Origin: Lates calcarifer
Lineage: Eukaryota; Chordata; Actinopteri; Centropomidae
Assembly: GCF_001640805.2 (NCBI RefSeq)
Contig: NC_066838.1
Location: 8,544,066-8,608,065 of the forward strand
Direction of reading: 5' to 3'
Length of the DNA: 64,000 nt
Positions within the stretch are counted from its first letter, which is position 1; each line of letters opens with the position of its first letter. Positions 47,277 to 61,500 of this stretch are shown in pieces. The position numbers and the translations under genes are program-made. The notes beneath the pieces were generated by a model that was given only the letters and a program-made list of their open reading frames with translations, did not search any database and had not been told where the DNA came from.

Positions 47277-47405
47277 CTATCCATCCATTATCTATATACC
47301 ACTTATCCGTTAAACAGACAGGATACTCCCTGTCAACTCCACAAACTCCACACAGAAAAGCCCCGGAACCTGGAACCTTCTTGCTGTGAGGTGACCATCG
47401 TTAGG
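47277..47405 (-). repeat. dispersed fish repeat fragment ('ATCCATTATCTATA' and 'CAGCAAGAAGGTTCCAGGTT' family)
   Basis: The left part has TATCCATCCATTATCTATAT, ACCACTTATCCG. On the minus strand the right part reads CTCACAGCAAGAAGGTTCCA and TTTTCTGTGTGGAGTTTG. Both phrases are typical of teleost LINE 3' ends or tRNA-like SINE units ('CCTCACAGCAAGAAGGTCCTGGGTTC'). The copy is short and internally deleted. Confidence 0.6.
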
Positions 47406-47680
47406 AACTAATATACATTAATACAAGTGTGTGTGTGTGTGTGGACAATGTTATAGGGACAGAAATCTGTTAATCACACAATCATAGTGAGGGACTTATC
47501 TGCCACCACCGAACAAAAAGGTGATTCCCATAAGATTAGCAGTTTTAGATTTGAGACTTGGATTTAGGTTAAGATTAAATTTATATTGTATATATCTATT
47601 GTAAAGGAAAGATTGGGATTGGACATGTAGTGGTTAAGGTTTAGGTGATCCCAGGGGAGATTAATGTACTTTTCTACAAA
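47406..47680. repeat. microsatellite-associated fish repeat
   Basis: A short (GT)n at 47427-47441 is followed by GTGGACAATGTTATAGGGAC and, further on, GGTTAAGATTAAATTTAT, GGTTAAGGTTTAGGTGATCC. This arrangement resembles the one at 53020-53515 read on the other strand (AACCATAACC-type phrases beside a CA array and a GAGGTCC/GTCCTCA phrase). Family naming is uncertain. Confidence 0.4.
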
Positions 47681-50600
47681 TATGCTGAATGTACAGTTGT
47701 CAGAAGGAAAGCCATGAAATAAAAGAATTTAAAAAGCAGAATTAGTGGACCACTTTATATATGTATCCTAATATGTATTTAATAGCCCAGATTCAGGCAC
47801 ACAGATAGAGGTTTCCAGTCTTGTGAACTCCTCATCTGGAGACGTGAGAGAAATATGTATGTAATTCAGATTTTCTCAGATCTGTGGGTGTGTGTTAACT
47901 GTACTTCATTAGTCAGTTAGTTCATTGAGGTGGTCATTGGAGCAGTTCGGCCATACCAAGTCATGTTGGGGTTTCTGCTTTCTGTGCTTGGCACAGAGTG
48001 CTTGGGATAAACACTCTGTTGTCTAGGAACAAAGAAAAGACATAAAAGTGTGACATAAAAGTAATCAGATTAAAAGTGTTTTAAAACAGGAAAAATAGTT
48101 CTTCGTTCTATTGTGTTTTAGACACAATTTAGTCAGTCACTTGTGTAGATACCACTGGCACACCTTTTTACTCATGTTTCCTCTTTTTTCCTTCAGCCCT
48201 ACCTATCTTACAGGGCACTTACAGCTTATTATGGTATTTCAATAAATAGCCTTTTTTTTTTTTTTAATAGTGTGACGATGTGTGAGATTTTCATTTGCCA
48301 GCAAAGATCTGTGAGTCTCACAGGTATAATATGAGACGACAGGTAAAAGCTGTCAAAGACTGGGTATAGATTCAGTCACTGTTATACCATTTATACCAGT
48401 CAGTGAGAGAAAGTAGGAATCCAGACATTTACAATATACAGTAAAATGTCACAGATCGTTACCCTAACTGATGTAATTATGTGACGTTCCAAGTAGGACT
48501 CTGGTATTTGGCAGTCTGAGAGCAGCAGGATGGCAGAGGAGTGAGAGGTGTCATGATGAGGGAGGAAAACGAAGAAATGAAATGATTTATGAGCAGGCAG
48601 TATTATTCTTTTCTCAGTGATTCCTTTGGGTCCTGCCTCTCTCTCCCCACACTCTTTTCTTTCTCTACTTTTTTCTCTCCTAGTTTTATTATCCATCTCT
48701 CTCTGTCTCGTCTTTCCAGCTCCAGTGTTTGTTGTCTCTCATCTATGTCTATAGTGCACGTGTTGTTTGACTAACCTAATTAAGTGTGTCTGGCCTACAG
48801 CTCAGATTCTTGTTGAAACACACTCTCGGTTAGCATTCATAGTAGTTCCATTATATCACCCTTAAGCCACTACAAAAGTGGCATGAGTAATCAAATTACA
48901 GAGGAAAGCAATGGTCAGTATTTGTGACAAGTTGCCACAGAGGAAATAATTATGGCACACAGTGGATTGTCATGATCCAAAGATATGTGTCCTTCAACTG
49001 AAGTGACACACTTTTGTGAATGATTGATTGCACCAATTCAATATAATTACAGAGCACATACAGGCTGTATAAGATTTAGAAATGCTTGACCTCATCCTCT
49101 TGACATGCATAATTTTTGCTGAATCCTGGTACTCCAAGATTTTGGCTGGCTCAATAGCTAGCTAAAAGAATAGAGAAGCAAGAGTTCATCAAATTCACAG
49201 AGGTCTGAAGAAATTCAAGAAGCAAGGTTTGTTAGAAAAGGTTAAAAACAGTGGTTGTTGTCATAGCCTATTTAAAACCAGAACAGTTACAGCAATAAAA
49301 GTCTGGTTTTGGTACTCACCAAACCGTGAAGCCTGTTTCCACTCAAGTAAAAAAATCTATTCAAACCCAGTCAGTTGATAAAGATTTCCAAAAGTCTGGT
49401 GAATCTACATTTTTTGTCTAATTTTTAAAACACTAATGACTTCAGCAGAAGTAAAGATAGCTAGCTACTGTAGCTGCTGGTTAGTAGCCACAGAAGCTGC
49501 ATATGGGAGTTGAAAAAAGATACTAGATGGAAGACCCTCTACTTTCTATTCCCCTGCTGAGATGACTTGCCCCCTTTAACACCAGTAAAGTCTGAAAGAC
49601 ACCTGCATATACATTACAGCATCAGAACAACCACCTGGATTATTGTGTGAGTGAATACATTGTAACCATGACAGAATACACCACTGTCCTACTTGTCAGT
49701 GTTGATGGTGTTATAATGTTAGCCTTAGCTCGGCTCAGGTCAGTCAATAAGGGAAAGAGTTAAATGGAAGCTCTTGCATGCTCTCCTCCCTGAATATTCA
49801 CTTATATGGGTTCAACCTAGCCTTCCCATATAAAGCCCAAACAGCTCAGCATGTGTTCTGTTCTCCATACAATTTATTGTCTTAAAATAATCAGATTAAC
49901 TTTGCTTTATATATTGCAGTTGAAGAAAAAACTGTGAGCCCCAAAAGCCCCAAAATCAGACTCTTATTTGAGATGAAGTACTTCTAAGTTGTGAGATCTT
50001 TCCATTCCATGTTGATTTCCCAGGCAGATCTCTGTTGCAGGTGCGGTGTGTTTATCCAGCTTTAGACAGAGTGCAGATACAACTGGTTGTCAGTGTGAGC
50101 AGATCCGATGGTGTCTGATGTGTTTCCCATCTGAGGGATCGAGTGGATGTGCTGGCCTGAGGCTGCATTAGGGGAAATCCGTTGAAATAAGAAAGACAAA
50201 AATAATTAACCACAATGGGTATGGGCTGCCTTCGCAGTTAGCCTAATTTAGGCTTACATTATTTCATTTCATTTTATTATTTTATTTTTTTAAGTGGAAA
50301 AAGAAATTAGAGGGAGGAGATAAAGGTCATGAAGGATGGAAAATTGATCAGTCAGGGCAGAGGAGAAACATGGAGGGAGGAAGATGAAAAGGAAAGTAAG
50401 AGGAAGGAAAAAATGAGAACGCCAAGGAGGAAAGGAATGGAATAATTCATGAAGAAGAAGCAAAGAAAGATAAAATCTCATTAAAGGAGGAGGTTTTTTT
50501 GGGGGGGGCAACAAAAAAGAGTAGAAAGGAGAGGAAAAGGCAGGCAATCCTTTTCAGATCTCCTCCAAATGGCATTATGCTTTTGTGGTTGTGGACAGCT

Positions 50601-52117
50601 GCCAAACTCTGCATGTGCGTGTGTTTGTGTGTATGGCCTCCCTGACCAGGGCACAACTTATTCACAACTTTGCTCCCTCATTTTTTCCTCTAACCAGCAC
50701 TCAGTGAAGTCCTGACCACATATTTACAATGTTGAAAGGCACCACCTATTTTACAATCCTTCCTCAAACACATGGCAACAGAAGCAGTTTGCTGCTGTGT
50801 GGCTCCGCTGACCGACATGCTGCAGGGTTCACTGTGGGGGCTTTGACAGACATCTCCCACCATGCATCTGTCTTACATTAGGAATCAACCCACTGTGTAT
50901 TGTTTTTGCTACAGATACACTCATGAGATGCAAGAAAGAATGGGGAAAAAGCATTAACACACTAACATGCTAGCATACGTTTTCATTGTTTATAGGACAC
51001 TCTGCCAGCCAAACCACTTGTTTTTGCTGGCAGACCAAATGTAAACCCTTATACATCTATGAAAGTGGAAATAAAGATCCAAATCAATGACAAAAAACAA
51101 AGACGAAAAAAGAAAAACAAAGACCTGAGCAAGTAAAATAAGCAGCGGCACAACCTTGCATTACATAAAAAGTTTGTGGTAGAAGGAAGAACATCTACAA
51201 CGTGTTGGCTTGTTACTTCTTTGTACAAAATTCACAATTTTTCTTTCAAGTGCTCTGGCCAAGCTTTGGTAAACCACAGGCAATGTTCTTTCAATATCCT
51301 AATACACTCTTAGACCAGCCCATGCTAGGGTTATATGAGGTTGCATGCAATACACACATGCTCACAAGCACACGCGTACAGTATGCACACACAGTGTTGG
51401 TCACTGGAAACTCCAGATTGATTGTGTGTATTATAATGAGAGCTGCTGACACACGCACGCACACTCATTTTATGGTAGAATGAGAGCAGAGCTGCGACTT
51501 GTGTGTCATAATATCCTATGAGAGCCTGAGTGGAAAATTGTAAATTATTACCTCTGGGCTTCTGCCAATTATTTATCAATTGAAAAAGCTTGAAATGGGG
51601 AATTTAAAAATCATCTTGTGCATCACATTTCATTTTGTGTGTGTTTACCTATGTCAAGCAGCTTTTAGATCTGATCTGATATCCCACTTGTTGTCATCCA
51701 AAATTTCTTAGAAACCTGTATAAAATATTTTTTTTGGTGCAGATTGGTCCTAATCATTTTCATATCCTTCCTAAAATTCATCACAACAGATTGAGGTTTT
51801 GGACAGAATAGAAGGAAAGAGAAAAAAGTAAAAAGTAAAAGCAAATGGCGAAAAAAAGAAACATTCTTGAGAAGAGAAAATATTTAAATATGACATCACC
51901 TATTAAAGCGATTTAAATATGATAAATGGTAAAGAACAAATGCCAAAAGGGGAAAGTGAGGATAAAGAGCATAGAAGCAGACAGAGGAACGAGCAGTGAG
52001 ACAGAGAGCAGAACAGAGAAAGAAAGTATCACAGGGAGAATCCCACTAATGATCAACAGATGTATGAAACGAGTCACACAAGCCTCAGTTCAGTTTTAGA
52101 GAGAGAACAGTCAGCTG

Positions 52118-52119
<2 letters not shown>
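47681..52119. other. unique non-coding sequence with purine-rich patch
   Basis: No gene seen. A T run lies at 48251-48265. A purine-rich stretch with GGGGGGGG at 50500-50507 occupies 50290-50545. A-rich sequence is at 51085-51120. The rest is ordinary. Confidence 0.5.

Positions 52120-52160
<41 letters not shown>
52120..52160. repeat. (CA)n microsatellite
   Basis: A perfect array of about 20 CA units. Confidence 0.95.
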
Positions 52161-52162
<2 letters not shown>

Positions 52163-52259
52163 GGGAAACTTACTTTAACAAGTGATTACTTCATTTTGCT
52201 ACTGAGTTCCCCCAAAAGGGATGATAACAAGATTATAAAGCTATTTTTAACTAACATTT

Positions 52260-52292
52260 TATAATAATAATAATAATAATGATAATAGTGAA

Positions 52293-52324
<32 letters not shown>
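52260..52324. repeat. compound (TAA)n ... (GT)n microsatellite
   Basis: Seven ATA/TAA units (52260-52281) followed after about 13 bases by a GT array of about 14 units (52295-52324). Confidence 0.95.
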
Positions 52325-52326
<2 letters not shown>

Positions 52327-53019
52327 AGTATATATACTTTTCTTCTTTGTTTGGTTGTAGAAAGTAGACAACAAAAGTAATAAACACTTCATAGGCACTA
52401 CTATCAATCGTGTTTTATTAACAGTGGATGACTACTTATATGTGAAAAAAGGTTCCATCATGATGAACTCAGAGAATTATCTCCTGACTCTGCAGTTCCC
52501 CTCAGCTCTGTGGGATATCGTCTCTTTCAGCTCATCGTTTTGGTTTTCTGGCCTGCAACTTTACTATTTTTGTTCACTCTCACTGTTCCCATCAGCACTG
52601 GTTTTGGGTGCAGCAGGCAGCTGTTGTCAACTTAAAAGCTCACAAAGCTAAAAATTCACTGTACTGCACTTGTTCAGAACCAAATAGCAAACACACAAAC
52701 AGACATGTCCCTCAGGAGTTCATGAAAACCAAATACAGAGATAAAAAGAGAATGAATATTTAATTTACATCAGCTAGCAATTAACACAACTTCAAATCAG
52801 TGCAAATGTTGCTTTCATCTTGTCTTGCTAGATGTGTAAATAGGTGTGGTTACCAACAAGTTGCCATGTAAACTTAATAGGTGGTAATATGTCAGTGTTA
52901 ATGTTCTGCTGCCCCAGAGTGGCCAAAGAAACTGAAGGTTTAAAAACTCACCTTATTACTAGCAATGCATTTTACTGGTGACTTGTTAAGACATTGCACT
53001 GACTTCCAATCATTGTGGA
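52325..53019. other. unique non-coding sequence
   Basis: No gene seen; short frames have no recognisable motif. Confidence 0.5.
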
Positions 53020-53347
53020 CAGCCTAACCCAAACCAATTCATACCTAACCCTAATCATAACCATAAGCCATTCACACCCTTACTTTAACCAGGATGTCAT
53101 ATATAACATTTTGCCTCTTGAGGACCAGGCCTTGGACCCCATGAGGACTCCTGGTCCTGACAAGGTCAATGTTTATACCAGGAAAGATTTCAAATTGGTA
53201 ACAACATCATGCACACATGCACACACAGACACACACATGCACAATATCTTTGTTCAAAAACCAAGTTGACCTAAAATAAGAATTAACCTTGTGGGCACCA
53301 GCTTTTGGTCCTTTGTTTGGATATGAGTCCCCACAGTGTGATTAAAC

Positions 53348-53387
<40 letters not shown>

Positions 53388-53515
53388 ATACTTGTGAGGT
53401 CCCTCTGACAAAATTCAATTTAATCTTATTTATACCAAAACACCACTTTCCAAAAATGTCCTCAGAGACCTGGAACTGGTCCTCACAAAGATAGAAGTAG
53501 AAGTGCCGCCACAGA
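53020..53515. repeat. microsatellite-associated fish repeat with (CA)n
   Basis: AGCCTAACCCAAACC and CCTAACCCTAATCATAACCA are followed by GAGGACCAGGCC and GGACTCCTGGTCCTGACAAG. Then come a CA-rich part at 53205-53245, the array (CA)n at 53351-53382, GTGAGGTCCC, and AAAAATGTCCTCAGAGACCT, GGTCCTCACAAAGATAGAAG. I know this succession as a common teleost repeat that carries a CA array in its middle. The 84-codon frame at 53015-53269 is part of it and not a gene. Confidence 0.6.
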
Positions 53516-56120
53516 TAAACATACACAGGTCTATCTTCTATTCCACGTCATTCTCTGTATCTCTCATGTTATTTCAGTCAAATTGTTTGCCTCCTTTTGG
53601 AGATACTGTATATAATGTGATTCTGCCAGCAGGGCAATCCATGTTAAAGTAATAACACATGAGGAGAAGCACTATACTGTTGTCTTCTTTTTTTTTTTTT
53701 TTTATTGGAGCGGGTTTTCTGTGGTTGCAGTAAGGAGGCTGAAGGCTGTCTATTTAATGTGTTCGGGAGCAGTCACGTTGGCCAAGCTGGCTGCAGCATT
53801 TTGGCATAAATGTCCTTGTGGTTTCATTTACACAGAGAGTGGGACTGTGTGCCTATTTATCCACTGTATTAGGCATATCAGCACTGCTGGAAGGCCTCTT
53901 GATTAATCACAGCCTGTGGTTGAAACCAGGTGTCCACTGAAGGGAATGATGGCTGATGCATCCCTGTATTAATTCACAAACTTAAGGGGAGGGGGCAGCG
54001 TGGGGTAGTCTAAAGGGGAATTAAATTTAAAGGGAAACAACCACTTAAAGGTTAAATGTTTTCATTGGAGGATCTATCCACAAAAAATGGTTCCTATAAA
54101 AACTGTTGATGCGTGTTCTGTGGATTATCCAGTGTAAGAGGGATACTATTTCTGGAAAGAGATGCTGCTGTTGATCTTTTAAAATGTTATTTCAATACTA
54201 TGAACAACACAAGCAGAATATAGAATTTCACTGTAGTTTAGTATTTGATTCTAATTTGCTATTGATCATGTACTTTCTGGGTACAGTTTCATTGCAGCTG
54301 CTGGATGAAGAAAAGCTCCTGTACAAGCTCTGAGAGACGGTACAGATACAAAGCAGTGGATTAGAAATTCCACATGTTTACAGTACAAAGTGCAAATGGA
54401 GGCACAAAGTTGAAGTCATAACGACTGTGTAATTAATCTTTTTTAAAGGGATAAAAGCAAGGAGGGAACAGTGTGTGTATGACTTGGCTGATGTTTATAG
54501 AGCATTAGCTTGATCCATCCTGTCACTGACAGTGAGTATGTGTCCTGTCCTCAGTGTTGAATGTGTACTATTCCAGTGTGGATGTACTATACTTGTTTTG
54601 ATCAGTGTCTTCTCTCTTTCTGTTTACCATTTTCCCTCTGGATTGCAGCATTTTTCATTCCCATTTCTTTTTCATATGTCATATACTTTCACATTCAGGT
54701 CCAAGATGTTGCTTTATAATCTGAATTACTACCCACATTGTAGGATGCAACATGGACGGTGTTTTCATGTGGCACACAATATGCATGATTGACCTCACAC
54801 CTGCTGAAAGACTCACGAGGTAGAAAGATCTAAAACAAGATCATACAGCTGATTAGGCAAGATTTATTGTTGCAGTCCTGTCATGTTTTATGGAAAGTTA
54901 TGAAGTAATGTAACATTAAGTTTTTATCTTAAACTACTGTTTTCTCTAAACTTACCTAACAAAGATGGAGACAATGATAATGATGTCAAAAGTTTATATG
55001 TGTTATAGCACCACTGCTTCTTCATGTTTGTCAGGATGATAGCTCCAAGTCATGTGTTCATCATTTTGCATGTTGATTACATGTCTCACTGTGTGACTTT
55101 GAAACTGTGATCTTGAACTTTACTCTTCTCAACTGACTTAAACAGACCAGATCTTTAGCCACAATTTAGCTATTAGCAATGATTTAAACAGCAACTGTCA
55201 TTTTCTAGTTTTTCCTCTGACCTTTTGTCTAAGTGTCTCTTTCATCCTTCCTTTTTAATCTTCCCTCTATCTTCAGGTTTTCATGCTGCCCAGAGTTTAA
55301 ACAGCTTTGTTTTTTCCCCTTGACACGTTGGCTCCAAAAAGAGGGGAGGAGTGGAAGGAGGGAAGGAAAAGGGAGGTGGAGGGAGAAGAAGAGTTGAGCC
55401 AAAACAGAGTGAAATGACAGTTTGTTTGGTCAGGACAGCCTATTACTTAGAACGCTCTAATCTTCCTTCACTTGGCCGACTACCTGTAACCTCAAACAAG
55501 ATGGATGGATGAGGCCTGGAGACAGAAACTGTGGTGTAGAAATGATTTCATTATATTTGTGGACTACTTTGTATATTTGACCCAATTTAGCACCATAAAT
55601 AGAGAAAACTACCAGGTTCTGCTTGAAATAGGCACAGCACGATATTTCCATAAATTTTTGCCTTAAAATAGGGTGGCACACAGCTACCAGTGGGGCAGCA
55701 AATGTTTGACTTTTTTTTAAATCTGGGAAGGAAAAAGATTACAGACTAATAGAGAAGCACCAGTACATTTTTAACATTTTCAGAGAAGCTTCAGATTGCT
55801 GTATGAGGCCTTAATAATGTCTCCTGTCTGCCAGCTGTGACTGGACATCTTGAACTGATGTGTCCAAAGCAAAACAGGCTTTTCTATCTTTAGCTAAAGC
55901 TGGAAGCTGGCTTCGGATGAAAATAAAAGTCCTTGCATACTTCTTCAAGAATATATAGATTCCAGATTTTAGTGTAGTGCATTTACACATTTTTAGTGTG
56001 TGTGCATGTGTGTTTGTTCTCTGTGACTTTGGGGCTATGTTAATGACAGCTGTTGCCTCTGTGATAACGAGGTGATTTCCCATGTTTCCCTGGCAACCCA
56101 AAATCACACCCTGTGTCATC

Positions 56121-56125
<5 letters not shown>
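53516..56125. other. unique non-coding sequence
   Basis: No gene seen. A T run is at 53689-53703. The stretch 53730-53965 is complex and includes TTGATTAATCACAG and TGTATTAATTCAC; it may be conserved non-coding DNA. A G/A-rich patch lies at 55335-55400. Confidence 0.45.

Positions 56126-56159
<34 letters not shown>
56126..56159. repeat. (GT)n microsatellite
   Basis: A perfect GT array of about 17 units. Confidence 0.95.
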
Positions 56160-56160
<1 letters not shown>

Positions 56161-58479
56161 AGACTGGCTGACAGACTCCTTTTTGCCCTGCTTTGTGTCT
56201 GGAATAAATGTGGACTCAATTGTTCTTCAATAGCTTTGCCATTCAACTGAGTGCTGTTGTTAAAAAGCCTTTGTTCTCCAATCAGGATTTGTGCAAGGTC
56301 TAAGATCATTCTAGAGGCATTAAAATCCTAAACATGTCAAACTTTCCTCTTTGGAAGCCAAATTCACATTATGACTTGCAATACATTTTCCATTGTTCCT
56401 GTGAAAAGTAGGTCTTTGCACCCCCGTGAGTCAACAGAAAATGTAATTAAAACAACTCCTGTCGTTTGGTTGGAGCACCTGCACAGCTGTGGGTGGATCA
56501 TAACGACGGTCCATGTGTCATGGATGAAGCACGTGTATATCTGCAGCCTTTCCCAGGGCAACAGCAGAGTTAGTGAGTTGCAGTCCTGAGAGTGGACATT
56601 TTAAATCAAACAAAAACAAGGACAAAAAAACACAGTAAAAAAAAATGGTAGGAGCATGTGTGGGCTCTGTGGTTTTGCTTATATCCTGTTCTGTCCTGTT
56701 CTTTTCTCATCATCTAATCATTTTTTTCGTCTTTGAGTTTGTGGGAATTCCTGTTGCACTCCTTTATGATCCTCCCTATTCTTTACCTGCATTTTGGTTT
56801 TAAGAAATAATTTCCCACATTCGTTATGGGTGGCCACAGTTGCTGTTTGGAATTAGGCCTAGTCAGAGATACACAAGGGGATGAACCCTGAAATGCGATG
56901 GTATTATATCTGCTATGTATCATCTCACCTTCTACTGGACCACCCCTCTCTTCTCTCGACATTCATCCTTCTTTTTTCCTCTCCCCCACTAACTATATTC
57001 AATTACCGGTTGATGGTGGGGATTTTTGGCCCGCCAGACACAGACAGTGCTCAGCACACCTGAAAAATATGTACATATGAGTGTGTGCTTGTGGGAGTTA
57101 AGTGTTTGTGTCTGAGCATCTGTTTTCACAGCCCAAATGTAAAAGTGAATTCACAATTACGGCAAAGCTCAAAGTACTTCAACCACTTGTGTAATCTGTT
57201 GAAGCAGTTATGATCACAGGCTATGTGTTTGATAAGTGTCTGCAGGTGTGTGTGTATGTGTGGGTGTGTTTGTGTAGTTGTTGCTCTGCATGTCTGGCAG
57301 AGAAAAGTGAGTTGATGGAGTTTTTGCATGCCTCACTTTGGGAAAGTGATTGTAAGTGAAGGTTTGTGAGTGTTTACTTAAAGGTTTTACTGATAGTGTG
57401 TTGTAGACAAGGAATCCAAAACAGGCAGTAATTTCCTCCCACCAGTGTGATAAATCTCTGATGTTTTGACACCCTGACACATTTTGAAATTGAGACATGA
57501 AACTTAAAATTAAACTGTAAAACCTGAAGTCAGTACCTGAAACTAAACAGTTTTTCAACCCTGTTCCTGTCTGCTTATGTCTAAGTTAAACATTAAAGGA
57601 GAATTCAGAATATAGCAGCTAGATCCCTGATTACAGATTGAAACCAAAGAAGTATTTAAAGAAGACAGAGCAGTTCTGAACCTCACCTGTTAGTTTGATG
57701 AGTTCAAACAGACGTTACTGGACTCTGCACTCTTAGTTTCAAGGTATGACGCTGATTGAGGCTGTGTGAATCAGAATCAAGTGTGGCAAGACATACATTT
57801 GTATTTTTTCAGTTGGCACTAGCAAAAGCAGAGGTTTATTAACTTAACCCATAACCCATGTATCTCCCTGTTTTTGTGTTTCTCGTTGAGCTTCATTCAA
57901 CAGCTTTTGTTAGATTTAATTCACCAGTAGGGTTATTCCTGCCTCCAGAGAACTTTATCGTCTGAGAGATATGATGTACAGTGAATCCAGATATTTCTGC
58001 AATTCTTGATGACAACGCATGACAAGTTTTACTTTTACTTACAAATTTTAGGATATTATATTTTGTCAAATTCAGTAACACATTTTTCATATGACGTCAT
58101 TCATAGCTCTACTCCATGTGCTCACACCACAGCAAGGAGCGTGTGTGTTCATATATATTACATATTGCGACAAGTAGAGTCACCTGTGTGTGTCAGGACC
58201 TCTAATGTTCACATGAAATCTGCTCATTGCTGAGCTCGTCTCAGATTTCCCCTGGGGGTGTATGTGCACACTCACACACTAATAACTGCACAATATAGTG
58301 TCTCAACTACCCCCTGGGAAGAGTACGCTACTATGTGTGTGTATGTGTGTTATTAATCCACGGTGGTGCTGAGAGCAGCCTGTCTGGTTGGATCAGTGCC
58401 CATCAGGATCAGGAATCATTTCGTTGGGTCCGCTCACTGGTATCACGTCTCAGGCCTTAATGAGGTGGCACAGCAGCAC

Positions 58480-58483
<4 letters not shown>
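56160..58483. other. unique non-coding sequence
   Basis: No gene seen. The stretch at 56400-56590 has mixed composition with several CpGs but no splice-bounded coding frame. GT-rich imperfect sequence lies at 57215-57275. Confidence 0.45.
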
Positions 58484-58515
<32 letters not shown>

Positions 58516-58528
58516 GTGTGTGTGTGTC
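58484..58528. repeat. (GT)n microsatellite, interrupted, with (GA)n
   Basis: About 21 GT units with one GC interruption, followed by AGAGAGAGAG at 58532-58541. Confidence 0.95.
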
Positions 58529-58541
58529 TAAGAGAGAGAGA

Positions 58542-61500
58542 GTAAGAGTGTGTGCTATAACATGCACTCTATGTCCCTTATCTGCCTGCTTTTCAGCAAA
58601 AATGTCTTTCCAAATCCAAGTGTTAATATATCCAAACGTTTTAACCACAGTTTGGATTTTAAGATTTTGTCTGTAAAATCACAAGAGTAAGAAAATGTCT
58701 GTCAGTTAATATTACATATTTCAGATCCATTAATTCACTGCACCCTCTCTTTCCATTATAACGTGTATATAACGTATAAATGTGTAGTCAGAACACAGTA
58801 ATTATTGTGGAAAGAGTAGCTGCTGACTGATATTCTTCATTTTATTCATCAACTACAGAATTGCATTAGCCCATATTGCCCATATTTAGCCAATAAACAA
58901 ACCCACTTCACTAATGCACCATAATTAATTTTAACCTAACCAAACAGGTTAGGTGTGAAAACAACTTTAGTACATTTTCATACCTGTAGTTGGTTGAATC
59001 AGTTGATGATTTTTTAACCTTGGAGTAGTTCCCCTTGGTTTGGTTTCTTTTCAAACACAGAAAAATCCAATTTATCAAAAATTAATCACTACAAACCACG
59101 TGAAAACAATATAAGCAGATATGTGCAAGTGGAATGCCAAAGGCATTTTAATGAAAAGTCTTGAAAATACTATACTGCTTCACACTTTGCAAAGGAGAGC
59201 TGCCTTCAGATGACTGAGCAGAACAAGGGAGCTGACACTGATCATGTACAAAGACATGCTGAGTATCAACACGTTAGATCAAAGATTGGTAAGCATGATA
59301 AGGTGACAGCCTTTTCTCTCCATCTGTTTGAATCTACCTATTGTGTATCACACTGATAAGAGTTTAGTTTAGTTTTAGTTTAGTTTATGTCCGGAGGTAG
59401 ACCACCTTCCTCTCAAAGGTCTTTGTGCAGTTGTTTTGGTCTGAACCTGACCACAGGGGAAAAAGAACCAGAGTCCAATTTAACTGGACTTAAAAGCACA
59501 GGTATGAAAATGGCCTTAGTGGCATGCAGGAGGCTGATGCATGTATGGGCCTTTAACTGTAAATCTGAGATTACTGTCTGTGTGCAGGCTGAAGTTTAAA
59601 GTGTCTGTTTTTAGTAGGTGATTTCCCCAGTTTTTGTCTTTCATCTCTGTCCTCACTGTGATCTGTGCTGAATTCTCTCAAAATAGCAGCACAGGTCTGA
59701 TTAAAGTGAAGCTCAGAATTACAGGGCCTGCTGCAGTATGTTTAGTTAGAAACCAGCCTGTGCCTGCAAATCTGACACATTTAACTTTCCTTAATTTTTG
59801 AAAATAGAGTGATTTTGTCTGGTGTCTGGTGTTTTTCAGTACACTGATTTATCAATACTGTATTGAGTATTGCCAAAGATAAACCAACAACATAATCAAT
59901 ACTTACAGCTTCATAAAAATGTGTTCCAAAATAGAACAACTGAGGTGTACTCTCACAGAAGAATTGCATCTGTCAGTGTCAAACTCTGTATGAATTACTA
60001 AATACTAGATGGGAAACTTTATAATTGAAGTCAGTCCACCCCTTCCTGGTTTCTAGATATTAACAGTTTATTACTTTTTGTCCACAAGTAGTAGAAGCAG
60101 GCCCTCATTAACTGGTGATCAGCCAACTAGATTTAATAGTGGTGGGAACTAGTGGAGCGATGTGCATTCCACCGAGAAATACTGCTTATTGCAAGTGTGT
60201 GTGTAAATATGTGTGTGTGTGTGAAAGGGACAAAGCCATGGTCATGCAAGGTGCTGTAATCCACTTTCAGAACCTGCTCTGAGGTGTGTGTATGTGTGTG
60301 AAAATGTGTCACTAAAGCCATGCTTATGTTTGAAGGTGGTCTTAACCACCCAGTGACCCTCAGAGCCAGATGGTGTGTGACTACATGCCTGTGAGTGTGT
60401 GTGAGATTGTGTGTCCCACCTCTGAGCCTCCTGGCACCACAGTCAGCCTCCCCCACCCACCCATATTGGCCTCCTGACACGCTAACCCGCCACCCCCTGC
60501 ATCCTCCATCCTTTCAGTTGGGTGTGATCACATCAAAGTGAAACAGGGAGGATTACAGGTTTCTGTGCCCCAAGGATTCCCAAGCAAGACCCTTCTCTCG
60601 TTCTCTCTCTCCCTCTCTCTCTAACTGTAACTCTCTCTCTTTTCCGCTCCTGTCACTCTCCACTGAGGCCCCAATAATCCCTGCGGTGTCAGGAGGTCAG
60701 GGGACCATGTCATGGACGATCCATCAGAACACATATAGCACAACTGGATATGGATAGCTTGCTAGCTGAACCTGAATACAAAGAGTAATTAATATTTCGG
60801 TGTTCTGTCTGTAGTTTCCTTTCTGTTCTTTCCGTTTAATGTCTTTTTTTTCCTTTCTTCCTTCATTAATCTCATTCTTCCTATTCTATACTTCATCTTT
60901 GTTTTTTCACTTTCTCTTTTTTGTTTTATCTCTAGCCATGCAGTTGCAGTATTGCATTATTGTTGTCACCCAAATGCTACTTAACCAGAAAGCCCGACAA
61001 AACCACCAAAATGGCTCTTTGTTCAACCCCATCTAAACTTAATCGCTCATTTTCAATCCCTGACGCACTGCCGTGGTTGCTATTAAAAGACAAATTCACT
61101 GCAGACACGCGCAAACAGGCACATATACATGCACAGTGAAGATTGGTGTGGTGTTACAGCTGGCGGAATGAGTTCCATAGTTGCATGATGCTAATGATCC
61201 ACTTAGTACTGGTATTTGTTTTATGTTGGGTCAGAATGTAACACCCACAGAGCCCTGAAAACACACAAAGAGAAAAGTTCTTGGTTGTCTCAGTGGTATT
61301 TCATGCTGCTAATTTTACATGGGCATGGCATCTAGGCCCAGATATTTCTGCATCTGTTGAGCAACACTTGTAATGTTGGCAGGTGTCACACCACTTCAAC
61401 GTCACACTAATTTGACTGTAACGGTTGGCCTGCTGTAACTAAATGCCACATGAATCCATTGTTCTTCCTTTGCTTTTGAAGAATCTGCCTGACTCTGCAT

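Noticed and set aside
53721..53906. 61-codon frame considered as an exon
   Set aside because: No acceptor or donor fits its ends and no domain is visible.
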